A stretch of 64,000 nt of DNA from Melieria omissa (GCA_963971225.1 OZ020269.1:11866701-11930700); one strand, 5' to 3'; positions 50,332-61,977 are shown, counted from the stretch's first letter. The notes: a model not told the origin generated them from the sequence alone. Made by a program: numbers and translations.

Positions 50332-51360
50332 TCACTGCGCTGAGAACCAAGAGGATTCTGTTATGAACCTGGCTATATCTCTGATATTCAGAGGCGATAG
50401 CTCAGTTAGACTTGTAAAGAAAGCTGAGCCGAGAGACTTAAGTCTTCTTCTGGCTAGTGAGGGACATTGACACAACAGGTGGAGAACAGTCTCCTCCTCC
50501 TCCTCGGACCCGCATCCTCGACAGTAGTCGTTGGATTGCAGTCCCAGTCTCTCCGCGTGCTTACCCATAAGACAGTGACCCGTGAGCACCGAGACCGTTG
50601 TGCTTATTGAGTGACGGCTAAGGTTAAGCAGCTGGTTAGTCCGTTTCATGTTATAGGAGGGCCAGGTTAGTCGAGAGATACTGCAAGTCTGTTCCTCAGA
50701 CCACAGTTGATTCGCTACTCTTTGGTAAAATTGTCTGAGCATCAATTTAATCGATGAAATAGGGGCTCCCACTGGGAGGAAGGACGAGGTCTCAGCAAGC
50801 AATGTGCCTGCTCTGGCTAGTTCGTCCGCCTCGCAGTTGCCTGTAATGCCTCTGTGCCCTGGCACCCAGAGTAGTGAGACGTCGGAGCGCCTAGCTAGAC
50901 TGTTCAAGGATTTTCGGCAGTCACGAACCAGTTTGGATGAAGTGGTCGCTCTGGCGAGCGACTTAATGGCTGCCTGACTATCCGAATATATATGGACATC
51001 CATTTCATGCGCGTACTCGCGGATGAGCCAGATTGAGGCCTGGTAAATGGCCATTACTTCTGCCTGAAAGACACTACAATGGTCAGGCAGGCGGAAGGAG
51101 AGACGAAGCCCCAGTTGGCTACAGAAAATCCCGCAGCCAACCTTGTTCGCCAATTTGGAGCCGTCCGTGTAGATATTGATAGAGTTTCCGGAGGGTAGCT
51201 CGCTATCGGTCCACTCTCCTCTACTGGGGATACGGACCGTAAATCCGTGATCAAATTCAGTGGGGGTGCAGATATGATCGATTACATCTGGCACCGAACA
51301 ATCTTGAGTAAGAATCCTGGAATGACCAAGATCCGGTCTAGCCCAGCGGCCCAATCGCGT
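50332..51360 (-). pseudogene. RNase H domain and C-terminal Cys/His segment of the LINE
   Basis: The frame is open for about 340 codons after the TAA at 51361-51363, and continues the RT frame with one nonsense codon between (SG-stop-TRLGRWARPDLGH). The RNase H residues are all present: Asp64 in IYTDGSK, Glu99 in VFQAEV, Asp125 in IYSDSQAAI, His167 in LLWVPGHRGI and Asp177 in CEADELA. It would remove RNA from the RNA/cDNA hybrid. Toward the end CRGCGSEEEEETVLHLLCQC (Cys278, Cys281, His292, Cys295, Cys297) is the C-terminal zinc-binding-like segment. The natural C-terminus is FITESSWFSAQ. The domain looks intact but is cut off from a working RT and from a promoter. Confidence 0.93.
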
Positions 51361-51362
51361 TT

Positions 51363-52078
51363 AGCCTGACTGCAGAGCATTTCGCATGTAATTTGACCGC
51401 TGCGCGGTTGGGAACCAGTGAAGAAAGGTAAACAATGCTTTCGTGGGTGTAGTGCGGAGAGCCCCTGTAACCAGAATGGCCGCCATCCTCCTGACTTTAT
51501 CAAGAGGTTTCAAGTTGACCGCCTTACTTATGGCAGGCCACCAGAATACAGCACCATAAAGTAGGTTAGGCTCAACTACCGCTGAGTGAAGCCAGGACAT
51601 TATTCGGGGTTGTAGTCCCCATCTAGCACCCAGGGCCCGTTTGCAGCAGTAGAGAGCACATGAGGCTTTCCGTGCCCTCTCAGGAATGTAAGCCTTCCAA
51701 TTTAGTTTAGAGTCGAGGATAAGACCTAAGTACCTAACATTGTTGCTAAGGCTAAGTCTAACACCGTCTAGCTTAGGTAGTGCGAACTGAGGTATCTTAT
51801 ACTTCCTACTGAAAAGCATAACCTCGGTTTTAGAGGGTTGACATCGAGGCCGAATTCACGGCACCATTGAGATAGAATCCTAAGCGCATAACTTAGTTTC
51901 TCAGAAAGCGTAGAAAGATATTTGCCGGAGACTGCTATCGCAATGTCATCCGCATATGCAACAATTCTGCACCCAGTATTGTCCAGACGATTTAAAAGAG
52001 AGTTTCCTGCCGGATTCCAGATTAGTGGAGATAGCACCCCACCTTGCGGTGTGCCCCTCCTTACTGTGCGTTTGATGC
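51363..52078 (-). pseudogene. Reverse transcriptase fragment of the LINE
   Basis: It starts mid-domain at RIKRTVRRGTPQGGVLSPLI (RT motif 4), then CRIVAYADDIAIAVSG (motif 5, the two catalytic Asp present), then LSQWCREFGLDVNPLK. A one-base deletion near 51830 changes frame. The next frame continues VMLFSRKYKIPQFALP, VRYLGLILDSKLNWKAYI (motifs 6-7 and thumb), LYGAVFWWPAI and RRMAAILVTGALRTTPTKAL, the usual region between RT and RNase H. It ends at the TAA at 51361-51363. The finger region and everything upstream were lost at insertion. The frameshift and stop make it non-functional. The hydrophobic N-terminal residues of the long frame reaching 52298 come from the flanking microsatellite. Confidence 0.9.
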
Positions 52079-52092
52079 GGGAATAGAGTATA

Positions 52093-52240
52093 TAGAAGAG
52101 AAAAAAAGAATAGAGAATAGAAAATAGAGAACAGGGAATATAGAATAGAGAAGAGAGAATAAAGAATAGAGAGTAGAGAATATCTAAGAGAGAAGAGAGA
52201 ATAGAGAAGAGAAAATAGAGAATAATAATGGATAATAGAA
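52093..52240. repeat. AATAGA-type purine-rich repeat, right part
   Basis: Continuation of the repeat at 49950-50218 beyond the LINE, with AGAGAATAG and AGAAGAG units. Confidence 0.9.
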
Positions 52241-52289
52241 AAAGAAAAACAGAAAATACATAGTTACAAATTACAAATTTTAAATTCAA

Positions 52290-53205
52290 AATATACACTT
52301 AAAAACTAAAAATAAATATTAAAATTCAAAATTAAAACTAAAAATTTAAAGTTCAAAATTTTAAATTTCAAATTTCAAATTTAAAACTAACAAATGAAAA
52401 TTAATTATTAAAACTAAAAAATGAAAATTAATAATTAAAAATTTAAAATTTAAAATTTAAAATTTAAAATTTACAATTAAAAAGTAAAAATTACAAATTA
52501 AAAATAAAAACTAAAACTAAAAATTAAAAATTAAAAATTTCAAATTAAAAACTAAACAATGAAAATTAATAATTTAAAATTTAACATTTTTAAAAATTAA
52601 AATTTAAAACTAAAAATTAAAAATTACAATTAAAATTTAAATTAAAATTAAAATTAAAATTAAAATTAAAATTAAAATTTAAAATTTAAAATTTAAAATT
52701 TAAAATTTAAAATTAAAAATTTAAAATTAAAAATTTAAAATTATAAATTAAAAATTAAAAATTAAAAATTAAAAATTAAAAATTAAAAATTAAAAATTAA
52801 AAATTAAAAATTAAAAATTAAAAATTAAAAATTAAAAATTAAAAATTAAAAATTAAAAATTAAAAATTAAAAATTAAAAATTTAAAATTTAAAATTAAAA
52901 ATTAAAAATTTTAAATTAAAAACTAAAAATTAAAAATTAAAAATTAAAAATTAAAAATTAAAAATTAAAAATTAAAAATTAAAAATTAAAAATTAAAAAT
53001 TAAAAATTAAAAATTAAAAATTAAAAATTAAAAATTAAAAATTAAAAATTAAAAATTAAAAATTAAAAATTAAAATTTAAATACTAAAAATTAGAAATTA
53101 AAAATTAAAAATTAAAAATTAAAAATTAAAATTTAAAAATAAAAAATTAAAAACTAAATAATGAAAAGTTAAAAATTAAAAATTGAAAATTAAAAATTAA
53201 AAGTC
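52290..53205. repeat. (AAAAATT)n heptanucleotide-type array
   Basis: The block starts with mixed AAATTTAAAA and AAAACTAAA words. It becomes nearly pure AAAAATT in 52744-52880 and 52926-53085, with AAATTT breaks between. Plus-strand G is almost absent. It is comparable in content, on the other strand, to 28950-29745. Confidence 0.95.
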
Positions 53206-55080
53206 GTTTCGAGTCCTTACTAACTAAAACTCACCCCGATTTGGAATGTGCCGACATAGACTAAAATGTGGGTCCTTTTCGACCTCATCAAGTTTGTGGC
53301 TAGTCACTCGGAGACAATAGAGAAGCTATTTCCGACATTTAGTTCAGTTACTTCTTCTAACTAACAATATCCTTCTGGTATTTCTCATAGAGATTCCTCT
53401 TTTGTTTAGACAGGACAACCGTACCAGGCAGGTTAATTGAGAAACCATAGTGAGTGCCCATAGTCTGCATGAGCTTTACTTTTAGCTGACTTCAGGTCAA
53501 ATATTTTCAGGTTAGACGCCCTCACAGACAAAATTTGTCTCATAATCACACAATTGTTATTCTCTGCAGCAATGCTGCTCAACTGAAGCCGTCCTCAGAG
53601 CATACAAGAACTCATACAAACACTCTTATAAACATGTATATACAAATATATAGATTTATGTAAGTATGTCACACATATTTACATATGAAAAAAGTTACCA
53701 AGTGTGAGCGCACAAAACGAGATTTGAGCAAACCGGCAACCACTCACACATACGTATCAGGCGCGAGTGTGTGTGTCAGTGTCAACTAACAAGAGTGCGT
53801 GCACATTATAACAAATCAAGCGTTTATACATTTATGACAGTTGTGCCTGCGTGGGTATTGCATACGTCAACTACTCACCACAGTCAGTTGCCATGCAGAA
53901 TTATTGAGCAACCAACCAGCTCTGCCGCATTTACCTTCTCTTCCTCTCCCAAATGTACGAAATGACTAAAGGCAAAACGGCCAGATTCTTAAGGCAGCCT
54001 CAGGATAACAATTAGCAGCGCCCTTTGGGGAAGTGTTGTCGAAAATTAAACTTTTCTTTGTGTCAAGTTGTGGCATAAAATGTGTGTGTGTATGAGAGTT
54101 TATGTGTGCGTTGCTGTTTGTTGACATGCGGACACATGCCATTTTGATTAAAATTAAATCCAAACACTGGCACCTAAAGCAAACAAAAACAACGCTAGCC
54201 TTAGTAACCGTTGACCCAGCAACTGTGTCACATAAGCTCATAAAATTATCAACTATGCGTAGGAGTGCGAAGCTGTTAAGCTGGTAAGCCAGCGTCAATA
54301 AACTAAACTGTGGGTGGGCTTCGGTGTGATGAAGACGTCATTTAGATGGCAGGTCGACAAGGTGAACCAGCGCATGGACAGACGGGTAAGTTAGGAATAA
54401 ACTGCGAGCATTTGGGGCGAGCATTTGGTTATGACTCAAGTGGTGACTCAAGCTTGAATGGGAGTGAGGTCTATAGGGTATGAGAGCAAAATTGGTGTAT
54501 TAAATGGTAAAGAGATACCACAAAAATATTACAATGAATAATACATTTTACAATGATTAATGAAATTTAAACAAATCATGTTACAAATAGAAGATAAATA
54601 ATGCAATGAAAATTTGGTGAAAGCGACTCAAGTAAGAAATAACTAAGCAAATATTTTTTTTATTTTTTGATGATCAAAATCTGACAGAGTCAACAAAAAC
54701 TTAAGAGAAACGTGATTTATAAGATCCCCTGACTTATAGTGACTGACTAAGAAGTAATCTAAAATAATAAAAGACAGGATATTCTATTTGTCTTTGTTAT
54801 TTTTGCCTCAACTCTGACCCCTAGTTGAAGACATTACCCCACACATGTGTCAACTCTTTATGCCTTTTTGTCCAAAATGCAGCATTAAGTAGGCCAAGTC
54901 TTTGTCAACAACAGCAAGTGACCATTGATCACAGCGAAGCGTGAAGTAACGAGTCACAAAAACTGTTTTTAACTGTGACATTTCAAAGTCAATTGCGGTA
55001 TTCACAATCTGCAATGAATTTTGTAGCAACTGCCTGGACACTAGACAACAACAACAAAATTTATATATTAACTTTGAATT
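53206..55080. other. Non-coding DNA, no gene recognised
   Basis: Unique sequence with GT/CA tracts (53766-53780, 54077-54090). No coding or RNA gene signature was seen. Confidence 0.5.
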
Positions 55081-55607
55081 AAATTGGATTGAATTGAATT
55101 CAATTCAAATGAATTGAATTGAATTGAATTGAATTGAATTGAATTGAATTGAATTGAATTGAATTGAATTGAATTGAATTGAATTGAATTGAATTGAATT
55201 GAATTGAATTGAATTGAATTGAATTGAATTGAATTGAATTGAATTGAATTGAATTGAATTGAATTGAATTGAATTGAATTGAATTGAATTGAATTGAATT
55301 GAATTGAATTGAATTGAATTGAATTGAATTGAATTGAATTGAATTGAATTGAATTGAATTGAATTGAATTGAATTGAATTGAATTGAATTGAATTGAATT
55401 GAATTGAATTGAATTGAATTGAATTGAATTGAATTGAATTGAATTGAATTGAATTGAATTGAATTGAATTGAATTGAATTGAATTGAATTGAATTGAATT
55501 GAATTGAATTGAATTGAATTGAATTGAATTGAATTGAATTGAATTGAATTGAATTGAATTGAATTGAATTGAATTGAATTGAATTGAATTGAATTGAATT
55601 GAATTGA
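55081..55607. repeat. (GAATT)n pentanucleotide array with strand switch at its left end
   Basis: About 99 exact GAATT units run from 55111 to about 55605. Just to the left, TTGAATTGAATTCAATTCAA (55089-55108) is a perfect 20-bp palindrome in which the unit changes strand before switching back to GAATT. The right end decays into GATATAAATGAAGTT and TTAAATTGAATTGA. Confidence 0.98.
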
Positions 55608-56009
55608 TATAAATGAAGTTAAACTAAATTGAATTGATTTAAATTAAGTTTAATTGAATTGAATCTATTGAGTAGTACTTGGACGTTCATTTCTGAAATG
55701 AGGCTCTCGGCTACTGTTCTGCTCTTTCATATTGAATAGTTGACTTTTGAATCCTTGTTTGTGAAAATGCAGCGACAGAAATGCTTCGCTTTCTCTCATT
55801 ACAAATACCCCATAGCGTGAATACCTCCAATTCATACTGTGAGCGCATTAGCTCGACACTGTCGAGCTGTCGTCTTCTCTTAATCGGAAAACTGTAAAAT
55901 TTACACGATGCCATAAACAAGAGCGCATGCAGTGTTGTCATAAACACTTTTTGCTCAACATGAAATAGGCCAATAATATTTTTATTATGACTTGCGTGCG
56001 TACAGATTT
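55608..56009. other. Non-coding DNA
   Basis: Unique sequence right of the GAATT array. Minus-strand open frame 55711-56130 (139 codons) has no recognisable motif and no codon-bias support that I can see. Confidence 0.4.
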
Positions 56010-57290
56010 GACCCTTTCGTGCGCAGCTGTGACGCTGACAGTTGGCCGCAGCCAACACAAATGCGCTCAAATTTAAATGCCTACACTGTGCACGGCCGGT
56101 AGGCACATAAAGCGGATTTATGCTGCGCATAAAGTGGGAGACAGGCGACTGGGACGAGAGAGATGGAGTAAACGAAAACGTTTTACTGCCAAGCGAATGC
56201 TTTCAAATTGACAATTTAATTTCGTTTGTCCCTTCCGAGCTGTCCGAAGTAATTTTCGCCGGAAAATTGTCTCCGCCGGCCGTATGTGAGGAAGCGTGCA
56301 AAGTGCTGGAGATTTATGAAATTTATTTATAGCGAGCCGAAAATTCGCCATTGGCCAGTCTTTTGTTGCCGTTTTTTTGTTTTTTGCTTTGCCTTGTTTT
56401 TTTTCTTTGTTCATTTTTGTTATTGTTGTAGTAAGAAGCCAAGTAGCGCGCTGTGCATTGGCATGCCGGGCAGTCGGACGGAGCGTGCAGTCATTTTGGC
56501 ACAAATCCTGCACAAGAAATAAAATAGAAAATGAAAATAAAAGTAAATTATGAAATTTCTACGACTACAATTTTCCATTTTCTAAAAGTTTTAACCTCGA
56601 CGGTAGTATTATCCGCTTTCGGGGGGTTCATTGTTAACTGCAAAGGCGGCCAACACATGAAAAGCGACAAAAGTGGACTAAAAAAAAGAAAAACAAAATG
56701 GGCAAACAAACAGCAAAAAGCGAGAGAAAGAAAGAAGTAAAGAAAGAAAATATTGCCATTGCTATAAATTTGCGCCGAAAGCCCTAGAAACAATAAAATT
56801 AAATGAACTTGAGTTGGCACACACACGCACACTTGCACGCACACGAATTCCCAATTGGACGTTAACTCAAACTGTGCAATGTGCTCGGCCCGCGAGCGAG
56901 CGGCAATAAGCATGGAAACTAATAACTAAAAGTGATGCCGCCATTAAGCGGATGAAGCGCCGCCAGCGGCACCGAGCCGCACCGCACCGCAGTGCCGCGC
57001 TATGAAAAGGCGAAAGTTTAGCACCGAGACTTTGCCGACATGCGGCCATTTCGGCCAACTCAACGAAGGCGACGTTGTGCGAAAAATTCGTATATGTATG
57101 TATGTGTGTGTGTGTGTGTTGGGCAGTTGTTTGCGCCGCAAATGTGTGCAAATTGTATTGCACGAGTGCTGAGTGTCGAAGTTTCATTAGCAGCAAACCG
57201 ACACACACTGAGCGCGCGCCTTGGCCAGCTGCGTTGATTGTTGCGGTCAAATCTTAATGGGAATCGCACTAAAAACGAGCCGCCCGTGCA
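56010..57290. other. GC-richer unique region, candidate regulatory DNA
   Basis: This is among the least AT-rich kilobases of the window, with repeated CpG and words such as GCGGATTTATGCTGCGCATA, GGACGAGAGAG and CACCGAGCCGCACCGCACCG. Low-complexity T and A runs separate two GC-richer cores (56080-56340 and 56880-57260). Several 60-130-codon frames overlap on both strands without a family motif, so an exon is not supported. In flies such islands in AT-rich gaps are often enhancers or promoters, which is inference only. Confidence 0.35.
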
Positions 57291-57908
57291 GACATTTTCA
57301 CAAACACTTTCTAAACTGCTGTTAAGCCGCGTTACATAAATAAAATCTTAGGTCTTGAAAATTTGCAAGTTCATTTATAAATTTCATTGGAGAGACTAAG
57401 AAAATTTGTATTTAGCTGCATAGAGTTGGTGACCCTGAAGGTGCAGAGAATTCAGGAAATTGCTGCAATATCATTCATTATTTTACTCATTTCATTGACC
57501 ATAGGAAGTCCTTAGTTAATTTTCACTTACTTCAGCATGTTTCAATGAAAGTACGTCTTCATCTAATGACAATGAGCATTGTTATAGTTTCTTCAGGCTT
57601 TTCTGTGATTTTTTGCATGGAGCTTTTTTCCAGAAATTATTTTTGAAAACCATGAACTGATCCCAAAGCTTAGTATCCAATAGTTAAAAATAAAGAGAAG
57701 TAGACAAATTTTTAAAAATTTTTATTTAGATATTTCAATACAATCTTTAAGAAAAGCACAAATCGAATCGAGTTAAACTGACACAGAGAAGTAAACAAAT
57801 TTTTTGAAATGGATTGGAATTAAAAAAAGGATTATTTCTTTTATTAGTTTTAACTTAAGTTCCAGAAGACAAATTTTGTTGTTGTTAATACACTGAGGTC
57901 CAGATTAA
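57291..57908. other. Non-coding DNA
   Basis: AT-rich unique sequence. No feature was recognised. Confidence 0.5.
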
Positions 57909-58381
57909 TAACACAGTGCAACACTCAAAAAAGGGACAAGGTCAAACCCATCTCATTCGATAGAGGACCTCAGTAGATGAAAAAGTGCCAAGGGATTTTT
58001 CCCGGAATGTTCGAGTTTTTTTAATGCCCCTTACTGAAACTTTTAAAACATCATACCTCTTGACTCAAATGTCAGAAAGAAATAATTTGTACGTCAAATG
58101 AAAGCTAATGATATGAAGTCGATGACACAATATCGTTTTTGGAAAAATTTTATGAAAAAGGATATGAAGGATCTCAATTAAATTTGTATCCTTGAATATC
58201 CTGGAAACCGTGAGATGTAAATTTATATAAGTGACTTCTGGTGAAAAAGCATTCAAACATCTATACTGCTTATAAATTTCATGTAAATAACTTTAAAAGT
58301 TAAGGTTTAAGGTCCTCTATCGAATGAGATGGGTTTGGCATTGTCGCTCGAAATTTTTTTGGAATTTGTTGCACTGTGTAA
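57909..58381. mobile_element. 467-bp MITE with CACAGTGCAAC ends and TAA flanks
   Basis: The ends are CACAGTGCAACA (57912 on) and its complement (to 58378), flanked by TAA at 57909-57911 and 58379-58381. A second, perfect 27-bp inverted pair lies inside at 57944-57970 and 58310-58336 (core CATCTCATTCGATAGAGGAC). There is no transposase. A 3-bp TAA duplication fits the PIF/Harbinger superfamily, but the end sequence alone does not prove that. Confidence 0.72.
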
Positions 58382-58674
58382 TTATAAATTCAAAGTTAAA
58401 AAAGGTAAAAGTAGCAAGAAAAGTGTTTCCATAAGAAGCACTGAAAGAACTGTTTCGCTCAGAAAGTTCATGCACATCGTATAACGGCACATTTCTCAAT
58501 CTCTATCTGAAATAAAATCATTTCAGAAAAAACTTGTCAATTTAGAGATGCAGATTCTTCAAAAGTGTTTCCTAAAAGTGCATAGTTTGCACTCTTTCAA
58601 AGCGAGAGGGTGGCCCAAGAACTCCTGTATAGAGTCCATTTTCCCACAATTCCTGAAAGGAGCTGCCAGAACGT

Positions 58675-58855
58675 AATGAATCTCAATGAGATCTTGTAAG
58701 AAGACCTACACGCCAACTCAGATCGATGGCTGGCAATTTTTCTTGGAGATTTTGGAGAGTGCAGATTCAAGGTTGTTACCTAGGAATCGAACCTAAGGCC
58801 TCTGGTTTATAGAGCCAACGCACTACAAGCTGGACTATTGAAGCCGGCTACACTA
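58675..58855 (-). mobile_element. Degenerate tRNA-headed SINE fragment
   Basis: On the minus strand the head reads GTAGCCGGCTTCAATAGTCC and then AGCTTGTAGTGCGTTGGCT, with B box GGTTCGATTCC (58787-58797). This matches the head of the SINE at 42687-43079. The central domain is worn (ATCTGAGTTGGCGTGTAGGTC). No clear target duplication or tail was found. Confidence 0.68.
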
Positions 58856-59244
58856 TTTTCCTGAAAAACCATTACAATTTTTTACCAGATTATGACCAAA
58901 AGTTTCTCTGCAACAATTTTAAGGCTTTCTTCTTTTCTTCTTCTTGATTCCATTAACTGAGCCACAGTCTCCCTCTCTGACATCTTTTACTATGGCATCG
59001 AATACATTCCTTGTTGGGAGTTTATCCATTCGGATGAAAATTCCAAGCCAGTGTTGATCGTCGGCTGTTAAAAAAGCCAGGCAGCTCTCGAAAATAATAT
59101 AATTTTTCGAATTTAAGGGGAGAAACTGCCCTCGCCTGCCCATACCTGGGTATGCCCATGCTTCAGGCCGAATTTAATGCCACTGAGGCATGAACCAGGG
59201 TATATCTACGAAGGAAAACTTTTGGCATACACGACTCAACAGGT
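58856..59244. other. Non-coding DNA, possibly old repeat
   Basis: Minus-strand frame 59143-58919 has 74 codons and no recognised motif. No other feature. Confidence 0.4.
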
Positions 59245-59391
59245 CATTCAAGCTCAAAAAGACTAGTGTCCCTTGAACTTAGCAGACGTTGCCGAAATCT
59301 CTTGCATGAACTAGGAGGCCGTAACTCTATACAGCTACACTGGATTCTAGAACACGTGGGTCACAAAGACAACAACCAATCAATACCCACT
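59245..59391 (+). pseudogene. LINE RNase H relic
   Basis: The plus strand reads ELSRRCRNLLHELGGRNSIQ and then LHWILEHVGHKDNNQS. The pattern (helix, then xxLxWVPGHxGxxxN) is the end of a LINE RNase H domain. It resembles LLWVPGHRGITGN at 50.8 kb, here with PGH changed to EHV, so the catalytic His region is altered. It stands alone; no RT is seen upstream. Confidence 0.5.
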
Positions 59392-59796
59392 GGTAGGCCC
59401 CGAACTATTCTGTAGACTTGTCTAAGAAACTGGGAAGACATACATTTGTTCGAGCAATAAGCCACATTTTGGAACTTCGCCAAGCAAAAGAGTTCGTAAC
59501 TCCACATAGAAGAACTCCACAGAAAACTCTTCAGAAAGAAGTTCGTATTCACTTTGGATACTTGATTGGTCACTAGACTGGATTTAGTGTTGTATGTAGA
59601 TTCTTAATAATGGGTTCTCGATGCTCCGCAACCTCTTATTTTATGCGGTTTGGTAAAAAAGTGCATGAGTCCAAAAATTTTGGGGCTAAGGTGGGGCTAC
59701 ATGGCGTCGCATCGAGGTCAAAGTTCACAAAAAAGCTGGGAAATTCGACAAATTGCTCCACAGCTGGTCAGAAGTTGCTCTTAGAAGGTTAAAATC

Positions 59797-60080
59797 TATG
59801 ACCGACCCCTCTAATTTTCCTTACTGAACATTTCTTTCAAACATACGCACCCCCTATCTCCAACCCTACATGAGGCTCCCATACAAAATGGTCGTTTTTA
59901 TAAAATGGGCTCCCATTGCTCCCAGGTTGCCCCCAGATGTAACAAATGTATGACCCACATCCATTTACATTCTCTTCCGAATGCTTCTTCCAAACATACC
60001 TACCCAGTCACTCTAAGATTTAAGGGGGCTGCCATACAAAACTGGCCATTTTCTATGCCATTGGCTCCCCACTTGTAGAT
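59797..60080. repeat. Two-copy degenerate repeat, 152-bp spacing
   Basis: TATGACC(G/C)AC... at 59797 and 59949 begins two related units. Both contain CAAACATAC, CCATACAAAA(T/C)TGG and GGCTCCC in the same order. C-rich on the plus strand. Possibly internal repeats of an unidentified transposon. Confidence 0.55.
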
Positions 60081-61692
60081 GTAGTAGTTAAGTAAGCGAG
60101 AAAACATCGTATCTCGGAAACTAATAAACCGATTTCAATGATTTATTCAGCGATCGCCAACATTCTTAAGTACAAAAAATACAAAATTAATCAAGCTTCA
60201 GAAATTCACCACCAGAGGGCGTCCCCCATACGATTGGAGTTGTGTGGTTGTCAACTTTTGGGTTTCTACAAAGCAAAATTCTAAATATATTGTCGAAACC
60301 CCCATTAACCTCCCCATTTTGAATATAATTGCAATCGTAATTGAGTGTTAAGAAGAAATTATTAGATTTTTGCGAGAAAATGTAAATTTTTTTTCAGCCG
60401 GTATGGGTAATCCTTGCGTAGGCAGCATTATAAACTCTGATGAGTTTCACGCCCCATGAATTACTAAAATACCAGCAGCCTGTTTGACCTTTGAAATTCT
60501 TTACTGTCATCTAAAATTAGTCTATGCATTTTTTTGTTTTTTTATTTCATTACTAATTCAATAATTAACAGAAACATTAGCAGTTACATAAATGAAGAAA
60601 TCAAATGAAAAAATTCTACTGTCCATTTTTCTTATTTTTCTCTTTTTACGTAATGAAACTATCACAGCAGACTTTGTCGCCTGCTATGAAATTTTACTGA
60701 TATTTGTCTTTTCTTATTTTCATAGCAAAGTATTTCTTACATAATAATTCCAAATATATAAATATTCCATGAAATTCCATGTAGCATTCAACTTTTTGTA
60801 TCAACTTTTTCCAATGTTTAGTTATGATTTTCCATTTAAAATTCATTGTTTATGCATTTTTGTGCAGATTATTGACTAATGTACAACAATATCGCTTACT
60901 GTCATTCATAGTAAAATTTATGTGTGTGTGTGTGTGTGTGTGTGTTTCAATCGACAATCAATCAAATATTCAAAAATAAATTTCAATCAGCCAAAGCCGT
61001 CTCTAATATACATTTTAATAATTAATTCAATTTACACAAACAATCTTATTGGCAATAAATTATTTTCAATTTTTTTCTATACAAATCTTTTTGCATAAAA
61101 ACCATCACAAATTTATTGTTTTGATTGGTTGCAGTTTGGCTCATGAATATGTCTGCCATGCATGTTAATTGTGTCGTTTTCACCTCAAATGAATGTTTGT
61201 GTAAGTTTTTTGGAATTTTTCAATCATAGCACAGTCGGTTGATTAGAAGAAGCAACAACAAAAACTGGCAATAAATTTTAAATTTATTGAATTTGATTGT
61301 AGATTTATTGGCCATATGTATATTTACTTGCGACCACAAACGTTTCTGTTTAATTTATAAGTTTATTAGTAAATTTTAATAAATAAATATTAAAAGCATC
61401 AAACTGCATTCAAAATAAGTAAGAAAATAAGTAAGAAATATGAAATGATTTCAAGTGACATAAGATGTCATTTCTTATCTTTGTTTGCTTAACGAAGAAT
61501 TATTTTAACTGCTATAAATTTCTCATATAAAACTAATTGAATTTGCTGATATGAAAAGGTTTCTTGGAGACACATTTTCTATGAAAACTAGATTCAGATT
61601 TTCAAGTGTTTCCTCAGAAAAATATTGCAGAGTTGAGTCTTCTTCTTCTTGTGTCTGCATTGGCAGTTAGGGAAACGGTAAGGAAGTGAGAC
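60081..61692. other. Non-coding DNA, no gene recognised
   Basis: AT-rich unique sequence. A (TG)n run lies at 60921-60945. No coding signature was found. Confidence 0.5.
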
Positions 61693-61901
61693 TAACAGCC
61701 TGATTCTGTGCATTCTTGACAAATTTTTTATCAAGAAATTTTGTCAAGATTTTTATCAAGCAAAAGCTTTGCTCGTATTCTGATCCAACATTGATAAAGT
61801 AAAAAGCTCATTTAATTCAACATAAGGTGAATATGCGACAGTTGTTAAATTGTCAAAAAATAAGACAAACAGTTTAAGTACAGTAAGTTTTGCAAAAAAA
61901 A

Positions 61902-61977
61902 ACCGGCCTTGATAGCCCAGCGGGTACGCGCTGGCTTGTCATACCAAGCGCCCTGGGATCGAATCCTGGCTGGGCTG
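61902..61977 (+). other. tRNA-like SINE head in the left foldback arm
   Basis: CCGGCCTTGATAGCCCAGCG, then GGTACGCGCTGGCTTGTCAT, with A-box-like TAGCCCAGCGGGT (from 61913) and B box GGATCGAATCC (61956-61966). It is closely related to the head of the SINE at 42687-43079. A pol III transcript would run toward the loop. Confidence 0.72.

Larger units (their letters stand above)
50219..52092 (-). mobile_element. 5'-truncated RNase H-bearing LINE (LOA/I-like) with 14-bp target duplication
   Basis: The insert spans 50233-52078 on the minus strand, between identical GGAATAGAGTATA-type repeats at 50219-50232 and 52079-52092. It landed inside the AATAGA array. It holds the C-terminal half of a reverse transcriptase, an RNase H domain, a C-terminal Cys/His segment and a short 3' end (50331-50233) that finishes CCAACCTAACCTAACC. 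There is no poly-A. Truncation at the 5' end and variable-length duplications are the normal result of target-primed reverse transcription. Clade assignment rests on the RT-RNase H order and is tentative. Confidence 0.93.

Noticed and set aside
51768..52298. A membrane-spanning N-terminus on the reverse transcriptase frame
   Set aside because: The hydrophobic part (beyond 52078) comes from the flanking AATAGA repeat; the LINE starts at 52078.
56118..56522. Overlapping 130-codon (minus) and 78-codon (plus) frames in the GC-richer island
   Set aside because: Both strands are open, as often in GC-richer DNA; no family motif or splice evidence.
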